This document shows, piece by piece, positions 10,011 through 20,521 of a stretch of DNA of 64,000 bases. The first letter of the stretch is position 1. Every line of letters begins with the position of its first letter. The notes beneath the pieces are model-generated. The model searched no databases. It had not been told where the DNA came from and saw nothing but the letters and a program-made list of their open reading frames with translations. The stretch lies in contig JACQEO010000004.1 of NCBI GenBank assembly GCA_016200545.1, forward strand, positions 26,800-90,799, in the 5' to 3' direction. The position numbers and the translations under genes were made by a program. Source of the stretch: Deltaproteobacteria bacterium (GTDB lineage Bacteria > Desulfobacterota > Binatia > UTPRO1).

Positions 10011-13000
10011 ATGTACACGGCGATGCAGACTCGCAGGCGGAGATTCGTGCGTCTGCCGTGGCTTTCCGACGGCTGGAGCGCGTACGACAGCGACGCGGCG
10101 ACGATGCCGCCGGTCGACGGCCGAACGTTCCGCCGCCGCGCCTGGTTCGTCGGCGTCGTGGTGCTGGTCGTGCTGCTCGTCGTGCGGTTGGTCATGTGCG
10201 AGCTCGCGGCCGACCGGCGCGAGCGGCTCATCGCCGAGGAGCTCGAGCGCGTCGTCGCGAGCGTCAATCATCCCCACCGCGACTATCTCGAGCCGCGCAT
10301 GGGTCTCGCGCGACAGGTCATCACCTTGCTCTCCGCAGCAAATCCTCCCCCACCGCGGACCGTCCGCGAGATGGCGACGGCGGGTGCGCGGGAGGTGACC
10401 GGCGTGCCGCTCCTCGTCTATCGCGGGCGCCGCGGTGTAGGGTGGCAGGTCGCAGAGGGCGACCCGGCCTCCGGTGTCGATGCCATCGAGCGCCGACTCG
10501 ACGAGTCGTTCCACGACAACCCGACGAACATTCCCGCGGTCGCCGCCGATCTCGACGCCTGGGGTCGGACCCTGATGCTGCGCTTTCCGATTGCGGAGCA
10601 GGGTCCGGACGCGGCGATCTTCGAAGCCGTTCGCCTCGACCCGTTCTACGATCATCTCTTTCTTCCCGAGCTGCGTACGAGTTACGTCCTGCAGATCTAC
10701 GACGAGACCGGTCGCGTCTGGGGCGAGCCCGGGGAACCGCCGGCGGCGACGACGGTCATCACACGCACCTTCCCGGTTGCGTGGCAGCGTTGGACGATCC
10801 GCGCCTGGCCGCGGCCGGCGTGGCTCGCCGCCGAACGCCGCGCCGAGTGGTGGGCGATCGCACGGTTCGGCCTGCCGACCGCGCCGCTGATCGCGGCGGT
10901 GCTCGTCTGGCTGCTCTTGTGGTGGGGCGGCCTCACCGAGAAAATTGTGCTCGCGGAGCGTCGCATGCGCCTCACGGTCGACAGGGCGATCGACGCCGTC
11001 GTCACGATGGGCGCCGACGGGCGGATCACCCACTGGAACGCGCAGGCCGAGGCGACGTTCGGGTGGTCGCGCGACGAGGTGATCGGGCGATCGCTGGCCG
11101 AGGCGATCGTGCCTCCCGCGTCCCGCGAGGCGCACGCCCGCGGTGTCGCGCGCTTTCTCGCGACCGGCGAGAGCCGGCTGTTGAATACCCGCGTCGAGAT
11201 GTCGGCCTGGCACCGTGACGGTCACGAGTTCCCGGTCGAGCTCTCGATCTCCGCGATTCCGGTCCGCGACACGTATCTCTTCACCGCTTTCGTGCGCGAC
11301 ATCACCGCTCGCAAGCTCGCCGAGGAGGAGCTGCGGTCGGCGAAGGAAACCGCCGAGGCGGGGAACCGCGCCAAGAGCGAGTTTCTCGCGACCATGAGTC
11401 ACGAGATCCGGACGCCGATGAACGGCATCTTCGGCATGACCGAGCTCGCGCTCGACACCGACGACGACGCCGAGCGTCGCGACTTCCTCGTGCGTGCTCG
11501 CGCCTGTGCCGAGAGCTTGATGACCATCATCAACGACGTTCTCGACTTCTCGAAGATCGAAGCCGGGAAGCTCGATTTCGAGTGCATCGAGTTCGACGTG
11601 CGCAGCGTTCTCGACGGGGTTCTCGACACGTTGGCGATCGAGGCCAATCGCAAGCAGCTCGAGCTCGTCGGGTCCGTCGACGAGGCACTGCCGCCGCGCC
11701 TGCGTGGTGACCCGGGACGCTTGCGACAGATTCTGATGAACCTTGCGGGGAACGCGCTCAAGTTCACCGAGCACGGCGAGATCGTCATCCGTCTCGAGTC
11801 GGGCGCGGAGCGGCCCGCGGACGCCGACGACGCCGAGCGCGTCATGCTACGGGGCGTCGTCCAAGATACGGGCATCGGTATTCCCGCCGACAAGCAGGCC
11901 GCGATCTTCGAGTCGTTCACCCAAGCCGACAGCTCCACGACCCGCCGCTACGGCGGCACCGGCCTCGGGCTTGCGATCTCGCAGCGGCTGGTGGCGATGA
12001 TGGGCGGTACGATCGGCGTCGAGAGCGAGCCCGGTCGCGGCAGCACCTTCCACTTCGCCGTGCCGCTCGCGCGCGGCGGTGCGGTGAGCGAGATCGACTC
12101 GCGTCGCGCGGTCACCGATCTGCGTGTGCTCGTCGTCGACGACAACGCGACCAATCGCATGGTGCTCTTGAAGCTGCTGCAAAACTGGGGATGCCGCGCC
12201 GCACTCGCGTCGGGAGGCGCCGAAGCCTGCGATCTCCTGACGCACGCGGCGCGCGGCGGCGAACCGTTCGACATCGTGCTGCTCGACATGAACATGCCCG
12301 ATCTCGACGGCATCGCGACGGCGCGGCGCATCCGTGCCGAGGCGACAACGTGCGACGTGCCGATTGTGGCGCTGACGTCGGTGAGTTGCGGCGGCGCGCG
12401 GCACGACGACGTCGGCCTCACGGCGGTGATTCCCAAGCCGATCAAGCACGCACAGCTCGCGGAGGCGATGGCGGCGGCGATGGCGGCGGCACGCGCGCGG
12501 GCGGTATCGTCCGACGCCAGCGACGGCGCGTCGGGGCGGCCCGGCCGCATCCTCGTCGTCGACGACAACGAGGCGAATCGCATCGTCGCCGAGACGGTAT
12601 TGCGGCGGGCCGGATACGAGGTGCATCTCGCCACCAACGGCCGCGAAGCCATCGCCACGGTCCGACGCGTCGCGCCCGACCTCGTGCTCATGGACATCCA
12701 GATGCCGGAGATGGACGGCTTGGCGGCGACCGCCGCCATTCGCGCCGGAGAGGATCCGGCGTACCGGCGGCCGATCTTCGCGCTCACCGCGGCGACCTCG
12801 GGCGAGGACCGCGCGCGCTGTCACGAGGCGCGGATGGACGGCTACATCGTGAAGCCGCTCCGCCGCGAGGAGCTACTCGAGACAGTCGCACGCGCACTCG
12901 CCGCCGCGCCGCGCCCCCCGACGCCGGTTGCACCGACGTCCACGGTGCAGGACGAGGCGCTGCTCGACGACGACATCATGATCGAGATCGCGGCGCGCTT

Positions 13001-13271
13001 TCTCGACGACGCGGTCAGTCGCTGCATGGCGTTGCGTACCGCGCTGGCGGCCGGCGAAGCGAAGGCCGTCGAGCAGATCGGGCACTATCTCAAGGGCGGC
13101 GCGGCGCAGCTCGCGATCAACGGGTTGCGCGATCTGGCCGCCGCGGTCGAGTCGCTGGGACGCGCCGGACAGCTCGATTCGGCCGCCGGTCTCGTACCCG
13201 CCCTCGAGGACGAGATCGCGATCGCGCGGCGGGCGATCGACGCGCGCGAGCCTGTTGCCATGCCGGCGTAG
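10011..13271 (+). CDS. Hybrid histidine kinase: periplasmic sensor, PAS, HisKA, two receivers, HPt
   Basis: Membrane sensor kinase of ~1086 residues. A TM helix ([15 protein letters not shown]) and a second one ([16 protein letters not shown]) flank a ~240-residue periplasmic sensor of unrecognised type. Then come a PAS domain ([20 protein letters not shown]), HisKA with phospho-acceptor His464 in [10 protein letters not shown], an ATPase domain with NALKF, DTGIGIP and [10 protein letters not shown], receiver 1 (Asp759), receiver 2 (Asp895) and a C-terminal HPt with His1025 in [13 protein letters not shown] complete phosphorelay is thus encoded in one chain, but no output regulator is adjacent. 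The open frame extends upstream to a GTG at 9957. I prefer the ATG at 10011 but have no clear ribosome site to decide. Confidence 0.92.
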   Translation: MYTAMQTRRRRFVRLPWLSDGWSAYDSDAATMPPVDGRTFRRRAWFVGVVVLVVLLVVRLVMCELAADRRERLIAEELERVVASVNHPHRDYLEPRMGLARQVITLLSAANPPPPRTVREMATAGAREVTGVPLLVYRGRRGVGWQVAEGDPASGVDAIERRLDESFHDNPTNIPAVAADLDAWGRTLMLRFPIAEQGPDAAIFEAVRLDPFYDHLFLPELRTSYVLQIYDETGRVWGEPGEPPAATTVITRTFPVAWQRWTIRAWPRPAWLAAERRAEWWAIARFGLPTAPLIAAVLVWLLLWWGGLTEKIVLAERRMRLTVDRAIDAVVTMGADGRITHWNAQAEATFGWSRDEVIGRSLAEAIVPPASREAHARGVARFLATGESRLLNTRVEMSAWHRDGHEFPVELSISAIPVRDTYLFTAFVRDITARKLAEEELRSAKETAEAGNRAKSEFLATMSHEIRTPMNGIFGMTELALDTDDDAERRDFLVRARACAESLMTIINDVLDFSKIEAGKLDFECIEFDVRSVLDGVLDTLAIEANRKQLELVGSVDEALPPRLRGDPGRLRQILMNLAGNALKFTEHGEIVIRLESGAERPADADDAERVMLRGVVQDTGIGIPADKQAAIFESFTQADSSTTRRYGGTGLGLAISQRLVAMMGGTIGVESEPGRGSTFHFAVPLARGGAVSEIDSRRAVTDLRVLVVDDNATNRMVLLKLLQNWGCRAALASGGAEACDLLTHAARGGEPFDIVLLDMNMPDLDGIATARRIRAEATTCDVPIVALTSVSCGGARHDDVGLTAVIPKPIKHAQLAEAMAAAMAAARARAVSSDASDGASGRPGRILVVDDNEANRIVAETVLRRAGYEVHLATNGREAIATVRRVAPDLVLMDIQMPEMDGLAATAAIRAGEDPAYRRPIFALTAATSGEDRARCHEARMDGYIVKPLRREELLETVARALAAAPRPPTPVAPTSTVQDEALLDDDIMIEIAARFLDDAVSRCMALRTALAAGEAKAVEQIGHYLKGGAAQLAINGLRDLAAAVESLGRAGQLDSAAGLVPALEDEIAIARRAIDAREPVAMPA

Positions 13272-13296
13272 GCCGAGGCGGGCTTCACTGGGCGTC

Positions 13297-13350
13297 CGCT
13301 CGCTACGCTCGCGATGGGCATCGCGGCCGGGAGTGAATCCCGGCCGCTCA
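13297..13350 (+). repeat. GTGAA-loop hairpin repeat, copy A
   Basis: First of two direct copies (period 71 bp) in the convergent gap between the hybrid kinase and metF. It consists of a conserved leader CGCTCGCTACGCTCGCGA plus TGGGCATCG, followed by the perfect hairpin GGCCGGGA-GTGAA-TCCCGGCC at 13325-13345. Confidence 0.8.
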
Positions 13351-13367
13351 CAGGACGGGTTCGCCCC

Positions 13368-13421
13368 CGCTCGCTACGCTCGCGATGGGCATCGCAGCCG
13401 GGAGTGAATCCCGGCCGCTCA
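13368..13421 (+). repeat. GTGAA-loop hairpin repeat, copy B
   Basis: Second direct copy, preceded by the fuller leader TTCGCCCCCGCTCGCT. The hairpin GCCGGGA-GTGAA-TCCCGGC is at 13397-13415. Its last three bases are the complement of the metF stop codon, so the repeat abuts the gene end exactly. Confidence 0.8.
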
Positions 13422-14297
13422 GGACGCGCGCTGTTCGGCGCGCAGCCGGTGTAGGATCGCCCAGGTCGCTGGTGACTGGTTCAGGGTGTAGAAGTGGATG
13501 CCGGGGGCGCCGCGGGCGAGGAGCTCGCGACACTGATCGGTCGCGTAGGCGATGCCTATCTGGAGCGCCGCCGGGTCGTCGCCGCGGGCGGCGTCGAGGT
13601 CGCGTTGTAGCGCCACAGGAATGTGCGCGCCCGAGAGCGAGGCGATGCGCTCGATCTGGGCTACGTTCGTGATCGGCATGATGCCGGGTACGATCGGCAC
13701 GGTGACGCCGGCGGCGCGCGCGCGCTCTACGAACCTAAAGTAGTGGGTGTTCTCGTAGAAGAGCTGGGTGATGATGAATTCGACCCCCGCCGCGATCTTC
13801 TCCTGCAAGTGCGCCAGGTTGAGTTCGGCGGTAAGGCACTCGGGATGCGTCTCCGGATAGGCGGCGCCTCCGAGACAGAACGGATACCGCTGCTCGCGGA
13901 TGAAGCGCACGAGCTCGCAGGCGTAGCGGAATCCGTCCGGCGGGCGGACGAACGTCGGCTGATCACGCGGCGGGTCGCCGCGCAGTGCGAGGACGTTCTC
14001 GATTCCGGCGTCGCGAATGAGGCCGAAGATGCGCGCCATCTCGTCACGACCGGCGGTGGCGCACGTCATATGCGTCATCGCCTCGATTCCGACCTCGTGC
14101 TTGATACGTGCGGTGATCTCGATCGTCTTCTCCGGCGGTTTGACGCCGGTCTTGGTGACCGAGACGAACCCGGGCGCGAGCTCCTTCAGGCGGTACACGG
14201 TCTCGAGCAGCTTGCGCTCGCCGTCGTCGGTCTTCGGCGGGAAGAACTCGAACGAGAAGACCGGCCCGTCGGTGGAGAAGAGATCGCGGATGCGCAT
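13419..14297 (-). CDS. metF: 5,10-methylenetetrahydrofolate reductase
   Basis: FAD-dependent reduction of methylene-THF to methyl-THF for methionine synthesis; cytoplasmic, 292 residues, normal for bacterial MetF. FSFEFFPPKTDDGE carries the catalytic-type Glu; the family's later motifs MTHMTCA, VLALRGDPP, CLGGAAYPETH, IITQLFYE, VPIVPGIMPI and the C-terminal GIHFYTLN are all present. The loop after FVSVT, usually YGAGGST, reads KTGVKPPEKT in the same frame; no neighbouring frame restores the usual sequence. The ATG at 14297 begins right at the first strand. The operon continues with nothing downstream; clpS is divergent. Confidence 0.92.
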   Translation of the reverse strand: MRIRDLFSTDGPVFSFEFFPPKTDDGERKLLETVYRLKELAPGFVSVTKTGVKPPEKTIEITARIKHEVGIEAMTHMTCATAGRDEMARIFGLIRDAGIENVLALRGDPPRDQPTFVRPPDGFRYACELVRFIREQRYPFCLGGAAYPETHPECLTAELNLAHLQEKIAAGVEFIITQLFYENTHYFRFVERARAAGVTVPIVPGIMPITNVAQIERIASLSGAHIPVALQRDLDAARGDDPAALQIGIAYATDQCRELLARGAPGIHFYTLNQSPATWAILHRLRAEQRAS

Positions 14298-14383
14298 GGG
14301 ATGCTCAGTTTACATCAGAAGGGGGGCGGCTGTGCCAGGAGCGGTTTTTCCTCGCTCCGGGTGATGATATTCTGACGACGACC

Positions 14384-14707
14384 ATGAGCGATCGGGCGGC
14401 ACACGACGATGCCACCGGTGTCGTCACCCATACACGGACGGAGCGGCGGCTCCAGAAGCCGCACATGTACAAGGTCCTCCTGCACAATGACGACTACACG
14501 ACCATGGAGTTCGTCGTGTACGTTCTCCAGGGAGTGTTTCACCGCTCCGAGACCGACGCCATGCAGATCATGCTCCACGTCCACAAGCAGGGTATCGGGG
14601 TGGCCGGGGTGTACACCCGCGAGGTGGCCGAGAGCCGGGTGTCACAGGTCGAGACGTTGGCGCGCACCCACGAGTATCCGTTGCGGTGCAGTATGGAGGA
14701 GGCGTGA
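14384..14707 (+). CDS. clpS: ATP-dependent Clp protease adaptor ClpS
   Basis: N-end-rule adaptor that delivers substrates with bulky N-terminal residues to ClpAP. 107 residues: a flexible ~28-residue N-terminal extension, then the core with YKVLLHNDDYTTMEFVVYVL (the NDD-T/M N-degron pocket), HVHKQGIGVAGVYTREVAE and the C-terminal strand. It lies 42 bp upstream of clpA in the same orientation, the classical pairing, so the two are probably co-transcribed. Confidence 0.95.
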   Translation: MSDRAAHDDATGVVTHTRTERRLQKPHMYKVLLHNDDYTTMEFVVYVLQGVFHRSETDAMQIMLHVHKQGIGVAGVYTREVAESRVSQVETLARTHEYPLRCSMEEA

Positions 14708-14749
14708 CGGGCGCCGCCGCGCGTCCTGTGATCGCACGAGAGGAGTCGC

Positions 14750-17098
14750 ATGCGAATCAGCCGTGAGCTGGAGATGACGTTGAACCTCGCCGTGACCGAG
14801 GCACGGCGGCGGCGCCACGAGTTCCTGTGCATCGAGCACGTGCTCTACGCCCTGCTACACGACGCCGACGTCGTCGAGATCATCCGCCAATGCGGCGGCG
14901 ATGTCCCGGATCTGAAGCAGAGCCTCGAGCGGTTCTTTGCGGAGAAGCTCGAGACCCTCCCCGACGACTCGACGGCGACGCCGCAGCAGACGCTGGGATT
15001 CCAGCGCGTCATCCAGCGTGCCGCGGCGCACGTCCAATCGGCCGGCAAGGACGAGATCCTCGGTCGCAACGTGTTGGTGGCGATCTTCCGCGAGCCCGAT
15101 TGCCATGCCGCCTACCTCCTCGAGCAGCAGAGCATCACGCGCTTGGACGTCGTGAGCTACATCTCCCACGGTATCTCCAAGATCGCCGAGGAGTCGGCGA
15201 GGGTCGCGGAGAGCGATGAGAGCGAGGCCGACGAGGACGAGGACGCGCCGCGCGCGCGGAAGGATCCACTCGCGACCTTCGCCGTCGACCTCGTGGCACG
15301 CGCCGCCGCAGGTAAGATCGATCCGCTCATCGGCCGCGATGCCGAGCTCGCGCGCACGGCCCGCGTCCTCTGCCGCCGGCGGAAGAACAACCCCGTCTTC
15401 GTCGGCGAGGCGGGCGTGGGAAAAACCGCGCTCGCCGAGGGCCTCGCATTGCAGATCCACGAGGGCAGGGTGCCCGAATCGTTGCGCGGCGTGCGCGTCT
15501 ACGCCCTCGACATGGGCGCGCTCCTCGCGGGCACGCGCTTTCGCGGCGATTTCGAGCAGCGTCTGAAGGCCGTGCTCGCCGCGCTCCGCAAGCAGCCCGG
15601 GGCGATCCTCTTCATCGACGAGATCCACACCGTGGTCGGCGCGGGTGCGACCAGCGGCGGCTCGCTCGACGCCTCGAACATCTTGAAACCAGCGCTCGCG
15701 TCAGGCGAGCTGCGGTGCATCGGCGCGACGACGTACCACGACTACAAGAGTCACTTCGAACGCGATCGCGCGCTCGCCCGGCGCTTCCAGAAGATCGAGG
15801 TCTCGGAGCCGAGTACGGAAGAGGCGCACGAGATCTTGAAGGGTCTGAAGACGCATTACGAGACCCACCACGGTGTGACCTATACCCGCGCCGCGCTCCG
15901 CGCCGCCGCCGAGCTCTCGGCCAAGCACATCAACGACCGTCACCTGCCCGACAAGGCGATCGACGTCATTGACGAGGCGGGCGCGGTCGTGCAGATGCAG
16001 CCGGTCGCGACGCGCGACCGGGTGGTCCGCGTCAAGGACATCGAGCACATCGTGGCCAGCATCGCCAAGATCCCGCCGCGCAGCGTCTCGGTCTCCGATC
16101 GCGAGCGCCTGGAGACGCTCGAGCGCGACCTGAAGCTCTCCGTCTTCGGTCAGGACGAGGCGATCACGACGCTCGCCTCCGCGATCAAGCTCGGCCGCGC
16201 CGGCCTCGGGCATCCCGAAAAACCCGTCGGCTCGTTCCTGTTCGCCGGCCCGACGGGGGTCGGCAAGACCGAGGTCGCGAAGCAGCTCGCCTCGGTGCTC
16301 GGGATCGGCTTCCTGCGCTACGACATGAGCGAGTACATGGAGGCGCACACCGTCTCGCGCCTGATCGGCGCCCCCCCGGGCTACGTCGGTTTCGATCAGG
16401 GCGGGCTCCTCACCGACGCCATCCGCAAGACACCGCACGCCGTGCTCCTCCTCGACGAGATCGAGAAGGCGCACCCGAACCTCTTCAACATCCTCCTCCA
16501 GGTGATGGATCACGCCACGCTCACCGACAACAACGGCCGCCAGGCCGACTTCCGCAACATCATCTTGATCATGACCACCAACGCCGGCGCGCAGGAGATG
16601 GCCGCCGCCGCGATCGGATTCGGCGGCCGCTCCAACGCCGAGAAGGGCGCGAAGGCGATCGAGCGCCTCTTCAGCCCCGAGTTCCGCAATCGCCTCGACG
16701 CCACCATCGCCTTCGACACGCTGTCGCCGCCGGTGATCGAGCGCATCGTCGACAAGTTCATTCTCGAGCTCGACGCGCAGCTGAACGAGAAGCGTGTGTT
16801 CATCCAGCTCACACCGGCGGCGCGCGCCTACCTCGCGGAAAAGGGCTACGACCCGACCTTCGGCGCGCGGCCGATGGCGCGTCTCATCCAGATCGAGATC
16901 AAACGCGTCCTCGCCGACGAGATCCTCTTCGGTCGCTTACGCGATGGAGGCCGCGTCGAGATCGACGCCGTCGATGCCGCGCTGGCGTTCGCATACACCG
17001 CCGCCGAACCGACCGCCGCGCGACCTGCCGAGGAGCCCGACGAGATCGAGACAGCGCAGGCGAATCCCGGCGCTGACAAGGATCCCGTCGAGCGGTGA
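14750..17098 (+). CDS. clpA: ATP-dependent Clp protease ATP-binding subunit ClpA
   Basis: AAA+ unfoldase that feeds proteins into ClpP; 782 residues. The N-domain ([20 protein letters not shown]) covers residues 1-145, followed by an acidic linker ([14 protein letters not shown]). D1 has Walker [14 protein letters not shown] and Walker [16 protein letters not shown]2 has Walker [14 protein letters not shown] and Walker [14 protein letters not shown], and ends with [11 protein letters not shown]. The absence of a coiled-coil middle domain separates ClpA from ClpB and ClpC. An AGAGGAG ribosome site precedes the ATG. An acidic ~25-residue tail is extra. clpP is not in the window. Confidence 0.96.
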   Translation: MRISRELEMTLNLAVTEARRRRHEFLCIEHVLYALLHDADVVEIIRQCGGDVPDLKQSLERFFAEKLETLPDDSTATPQQTLGFQRVIQRAAAHVQSAGKDEILGRNVLVAIFREPDCHAAYLLEQQSITRLDVVSYISHGISKIAEESARVAESDESEADEDEDAPRARKDPLATFAVDLVARAAAGKIDPLIGRDAELARTARVLCRRRKNNPVFVGEAGVGKTALAEGLALQIHEGRVPESLRGVRVYALDMGALLAGTRFRGDFEQRLKAVLAALRKQPGAILFIDEIHTVVGAGATSGGSLDASNILKPALASGELRCIGATTYHDYKSHFERDRALARRFQKIEVSEPSTEEAHEILKGLKTHYETHHGVTYTRAALRAAAELSAKHINDRHLPDKAIDVIDEAGAVVQMQPVATRDRVVRVKDIEHIVASIAKIPPRSVSVSDRERLETLERDLKLSVFGQDEAITTLASAIKLGRAGLGHPEKPVGSFLFAGPTGVGKTEVAKQLASVLGIGFLRYDMSEYMEAHTVSRLIGAPPGYVGFDQGGLLTDAIRKTPHAVLLLDEIEKAHPNLFNILLQVMDHATLTDNNGRQADFRNIILIMTTNAGAQEMAAAAIGFGGRSNAEKGAKAIERLFSPEFRNRLDATIAFDTLSPPVIERIVDKFILELDAQLNEKRVFIQLTPAARAYLAEKGYDPTFGARPMARLIQIEIKRVLADEILFGRLRDGGRVEIDAVDAALAFAYTAAEPTAARPAEEPDEIETAQANPGADKDPVER

Positions 17099-17109
17099 CG
17101 TGAAGGACG

Positions 17110-17124
17110 CAGACACCGTGTCTG
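17110..17124. terminator. Short hairpin between convergent clpA and DUF482 gene
   Basis: CAGACA-CCG-TGTCTG forms a perfect 6-bp stem in the 56-bp convergent gap. There is no T tract. It is a plausible bidirectional stop or transcript-end stem and is not a member of the GTGAA repeat family. Confidence 0.4.
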
Positions 17125-17154
17125 AATCCATGACGCGTCCGGGAACCTTTCGGC

Positions 17155-18285
17155 TCACTTGTACGCGCTCTGCTCGCCCATCCACGTGATCTCGCGCGCA
17201 ACTGCGGCACGCTCCTCTGCGAGATAGTCGCGGACGGCGCGCGCCAGACGCGGGTCGGCGAGGTAGTGCATGCTGGTCGTCGGGCGGGCGTCGAAGCCGC
17301 GCAGGTGCTTGAACTCGCCGCCGGCGCCGGGCTCGAAGCGCGTGATGCCCGCGCGCAGGCAGAGCTCGATCGCGGCGTAGTAGCAGACGTTGAAGTGCAG
17401 GTAGCGGAGCTCCTCGAAGGCGCCCCAGTAGCGGCCGTAGAGGACGTCGTTCTTGGCGACGTTGAACGTGCCGGCGACGACCGTGTCGCCGCGGTGCGCG
17501 ACGACGAAGCACAGTCGCGCGCGCCAGCGTCGGTAGAGGAGCTCGAAGAGCGCGAGGTTCAGGTACTGCCGTCCCCAGTAGAGTTTGTCGACCGTATGCA
17601 TGTAGAGGCGGAACATCGGACGGACGAGCGCCTCCGGGATCTCGTCGCCGCGCCGCGCGGTGACGACGATGCCCTGCGACTCGAGCTCGCGGCGTTCGCG
17701 CTTGATCTGGGTGCGACGCTTGCTGCGGAAGGCGTCGAGGTAGTCGTCGAACGTCCGCCAGCCGGGATTGATCCACTGGAACTGGTAGCCCGTGCGCTCC
17801 TCGAAGCCGAGGGCGCCGAGCGTAGCCACCTCGTCGGGAAGACAGAAGTTGACGTGCGCCGACGAGAACCCCTGGCGCGCGCAAATCTCCTGCAATTTGC
17901 CGGCGAGCGCGCGAATGACGGCGGCACGGTCGGTGTCGGGGTGGGCGAGGAAGCGCACGCCGGTTGCCGGCGTGAACGGCGTGGCGACGAGGAGCTTCGG
18001 ATAGTAGGCGATGCCTCCGCGTGCCGCGGCCTCGGCCCAGCCGTGATCGAAGACGAACTCTCCCTGGCTGTGCGCCTTCACGTAGAGCGGGCAGGCGCCA
18101 ACGAGCCGCCCGGCGTCGCGCAGTACGAGGTGTCGCGGCAGCCAGCCGCTCTCCGCGGAGACACACCCCGCTTCTTCGAGCGACGCGAGCCAGCCCCATT
18201 CGAGGAACGGCGAGCCGTCGCCAACCAAGGCGTCCCATTCGCCGGGCGCGACCGCTGCGAGTCCGCTCAGGACCTCGATCTGCAT
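17155..18285 (-). CDS. DUF482 / FemAB-like GNAT-fold acyltransferase
   Basis: 376 residues from the ATG at 18285, where the family sequence begins (QIEVLSGLAAVAPGEWDAL). An upstream in-frame ATG at 18381 would add 32 Arg-rich residues. The order of motifs (SPFLEWGWLASLEEAG, PLYVKAHSQGEFVFDHGWA, YYPKLLVATPFTPATG, FRSKRRTQIKRERRE, YWGRQYLN, GAGGEFKHLRGF) is that of the DUF482/'peptidogalycan biosynthesis' family with the GNAT or FemAB fold. It presumably transfers an acyl or aminoacyl group; substrate unknown. No cell-wall genes are adjacent. Confidence 0.85.
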   Translation of the reverse strand: MQIEVLSGLAAVAPGEWDALVGDGSPFLEWGWLASLEEAGCVSAESGWLPRHLVLRDAGRLVGACPLYVKAHSQGEFVFDHGWAEAAARGGIAYYPKLLVATPFTPATGVRFLAHPDTDRAAVIRALAGKLQEICARQGFSSAHVNFCLPDEVATLGALGFEERTGYQFQWINPGWRTFDDYLDAFRSKRRTQIKRERRELESQGIVVTARRGDEIPEALVRPMFRLYMHTVDKLYWGRQYLNLALFELLYRRWRARLCFVVAHRGDTVVAGTFNVAKNDVLYGRYWGAFEELRYLHFNVCYYAAIELCLRAGITRFEPGAGGEFKHLRGFDARPTTSMHYLADPRLARAVRDYLAEERAAVAREITWMGEQSAYK

Positions 18286-18450
18286 GCGTGCGATGCCGCG
18301 TTCGCCAACGCGATCGCGCGTGGCGACGTACGGCACTCTGGCCGACTGTAACGGACGCCGCCGCCGCGACGCAATTGACATAGGAGCATGACCGACTACT
18401 GTGGGCTACCGCACCCGCCACGGAGGGACGCACACGCAGGTCATGCACGT

Positions 18451-19332
18451 ATGGCTCGAGCTGTGAGGTCGGGCGTCGTCCGCGCGCGCGGCCTCGAGTT
18501 CCCGACGCTCGAGGCGGGCGACGGTCCGCTCGTGCTCTGCCTGCACGGCTTTCCGGATCATCTCGAGTCGTTCCGCCATCAGCTGCCGGTGCTCGCCGCT
18601 GCGGGGTTCCGTGCCGTCGCGCCGTGCATGCGCGGGTACGCGCCGAGCGCCATTCCCAAAGGCGGCGGCTATCAGACGGCGGCGCTCGCCGAGGACGCGA
18701 TCGCGATCATCGAGGCGCTCGGCTACGACGACGCCGTCGTGTTCGGGCACGACTGGGGTGCGCTTGCGGCCTACGGCGCCGCGCTCGCGGCGCCGCAGCG
18801 TGTGCGGGCGCTGGTCACCGCCGCCATACCGTACGGGCCGCAGTTCATGACCGCCTTCACGACCAACTACACGCAGCAGCGCCGCTCCTGGTACATGTTC
18901 TTCTTCCAGACGCCGTTCGCCGAGGCCGCTGTGGCGTACGACGACTTCGCTTTCCTCGAGCGGCTCTGGGCCGATTGGTCGCCGGAATGGCGATGGCCCG
19001 AGGAGGCCATGATGCGGGTGAAGGAGACCTTTCGACGTCCGGGAGTTCTCGAGGCGGCGCTCGGCTACTATCGCGCCGCGTTCAACCCCGCGCTGCAGGA
19101 TCCGCGCTACGCCGTCCTCCAGGGTCGTATGTTGATGGAGCCGATCGACGTTCCGGCGATGGTGCTGCACGGTGCCGACGACGGATGTATCGGAGTCGAG
19201 CTGCTGGAAGGCATGGACGCGTTCTTTTTGCGCGAGTTGCGTGTCGAGATCGTGCCGGGGACGGGGCACTTCCTGCATCAGGAGGCGCCGGACGCAGTCA
19301 ATCGCCTGATCCTGGACTTTCTCCGCGCCTGA
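18451..19332 (+). CDS. Alpha/beta hydrolase, epoxide-hydrolase-like
   Basis: ~293 residues from the ATG at 18451; a longer frame starts at 18388 but adds 21 unconserved residues. Oxyanion motif LHGFPDHLESF, nucleophile elbow FGHDWGALAAY in which the nucleophile is Asp (the haloalkane-dehalogenase/epoxide-hydrolase subclass), and catalytic His in PGTGHFLHQE are all seen. A tyrosine-rich cap region (TTNYTQQRRSWYMFFFQ) fits epoxide hydrolase. The likely reaction is hydrolysis of an epoxide or related substrate; dehalogenase activity is an alternative. Confidence 0.87.
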   Translation: MARAVRSGVVRARGLEFPTLEAGDGPLVLCLHGFPDHLESFRHQLPVLAAAGFRAVAPCMRGYAPSAIPKGGGYQTAALAEDAIAIIEALGYDDAVVFGHDWGALAAYGAALAAPQRVRALVTAAIPYGPQFMTAFTTNYTQQRRSWYMFFFQTPFAEAAVAYDDFAFLERLWADWSPEWRWPEEAMMRVKETFRRPGVLEAALGYYRAAFNPALQDPRYAVLQGRMLMEPIDVPAMVLHGADDGCIGVELLEGMDAFFLRELRVEIVPGTGHFLHQEAPDAVNRLILDFLRA

Positions 19333-19375
19333 ACCGAGCGCCGCGTCGTCCGGCGGCCACGGTGGAGTGTCGCCG

Positions 19376-20086
19376 TCAATAGCCGGTGATGCCGGTCCAG
19401 ACGACCACCAGGCCGCTCGCATCGAACGTGACCGTGCGCCCGGTTCCATAGAGCCACACGCTGCCGCCGTCGGCGGTGCGCTGCACTTCGCGCGGTGCTC
19501 CGAGGACCGCCCGTACCGTCGCGGCATCGGCACCGACCGCGAGTCCGGGCGGGCGGGGGGGTGGCGCGTTCTGCGCCGCGAGCGTCTGCTCGGTGCGCGC
19601 GAGGCTCGCCTCGAGCGCACCGTCGCGCGCCTCGAGCGCCGCGATGGCGCGCCGCATCTCCTCGATGTCGGCGTGCGGCGTCGGCATCGGCGTGCTGCGC
19701 GTCGCCAGCGGCGTCGGCGTCAGCTCGGGATCGACGACGACCGTCACCTGCGAGGGGTCGCGCACCTGCATCTCGGGCTTGCCGCGATAGGCGGTCACCG
19801 GCCCGGTGAGCTGCACGAGCTTGCCGCGATAGCGCTCTCCCACGTCGCCGGGGAACTTGGCGCGGTCGCCGGCGAGGATGGTCGCGGTGAAGCCGGCGAA
19901 GTTCGGCGCGAACGCGAGCACGGTGGCGAGCGGCGAGTCGTAGGCGGCCACGACCCGCCCTTCGATCGTCACGTCGCGGCCGACGTAGTCCCCGGCGCGG
20001 GTCGCGGGTACGACCTCCGCGGCCGCGGAGGAGGCAAGGCAGGCGACGAGCGCGAAGGCGACGGCCCTTCCGAGGCGGTGCGACAT
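19376..20086 (-). CDS. Exported OB-fold-like protein with coiled coil and SmpA-like C-terminus
   Basis: 236 residues. Signal peptide AVAFALVACLASSAAA. Residues ~28-115 (YVGRDVTIEGRVVAAY, YRGKLVQLTGPVTAYRGKPEMQV) look like a DNA/RNA-binding-type OB fold as found in exported proteins. Then come a Thr/Pro linker, a predicted coiled coil (IEEMRRAIAALEARDGALEASLARTE) and a C-terminal segment (VRAVLGAPREVQRTADGGSVWLYG) resembling the SmpA/OmlA beta-fold. Periplasmic; function not assigned. Confidence 0.6.
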   Translation of the reverse strand: MSHRLGRAVAFALVACLASSAAAEVVPATRAGDYVGRDVTIEGRVVAAYDSPLATVLAFAPNFAGFTATILAGDRAKFPGDVGERYRGKLVQLTGPVTAYRGKPEMQVRDPSQVTVVVDPELTPTPLATRSTPMPTPHADIEEMRRAIAALEARDGALEASLARTEQTLAAQNAPPPRPPGLAVGADAATVRAVLGAPREVQRTADGGSVWLYGTGRTVTFDASGLVVVWTGITGY

Positions 20087-20187
20087 GCCGCATCCTCGCG
20101 TTTCGACCTCCGCAGTGTCAAGAAACGGTACCGACCGCTATGCTCTCCCCACCGCGCGTTCCGGTGGGCGCCGGAAAGGAGCACGCC

Positions 20188-20520
20188 ATGGATGATCGAC
20201 CGTCTCGCCTGGTTCTCAAGACCTTGAAAGAGGTGGGCCGCTACGCGGTCGGTATCACGTGGGGCGACGGCCACGAGAGCATTCTTCCCTACCGCGACCT
20301 CCGTGCGCACTGCCCATGCGACGCATGCCGGGCGACACCAGACGAGGCGCCGCCCGCGGCGGCGCAGCAGCTCGCCGACCTCCAACGGCTGGGTGAAGCT
20401 ACGCTCGTCTTTCGCTGGGGCGACGGCCATGAGAGCCTGTTCGTCGCCGAGGAGCTGCGTACGCGCTGCCGCTGCGCCTATTGTGCCGGGGAGCCGAACT
20501 ACCCGATCACGAATCAGTGA
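20188..20520 (+). CDS. DUF971 protein (gamma-butyrobetaine hydroxylase-like N-terminal domain)
   Basis: 110 residues from the ATG at 20188, chosen because GAAAGGAG lies just upstream; an earlier ATG at 20140 lacks one. Two WGDGHES motifs, each followed by LR and a cysteine cluster (CPCDAC, then CRCAYC), define DUF971. The domain occurs alone near iron-sulfur assembly genes or fused to dioxygenases, where it binds metal. Here it stands alone with no Fe-S genes nearby, so its role is inferred only as metal-related. Confidence 0.85.
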   Translation: MDDRPSRLVLKTLKEVGRYAVGITWGDGHESILPYRDLRAHCPCDACRATPDEAPPAAAQQLADLQRLGEATLVFRWGDGHESLFVAEELRTRCRCAYCAGEPNYPITNQ

Positions 20521-20521
20521 G

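Noticed and set aside
9903..11774. 623-codon minus-strand frame opposite the hybrid kinase
   Set aside because: The plus strand carries clear kinase domains; the minus peptide has no motif.
14338..14358. GGAGCG/CGCTCC hairpin upstream of clpS
   Set aside because: A short stem with no T tract and in a promoter-side position; no clear role.
20116..20143. Divergent promoters between the OB-fold and DUF971 genes
   Set aside because: TTGACA on the minus strand has no matching -10, and TATGCT on the plus strand has no -35.
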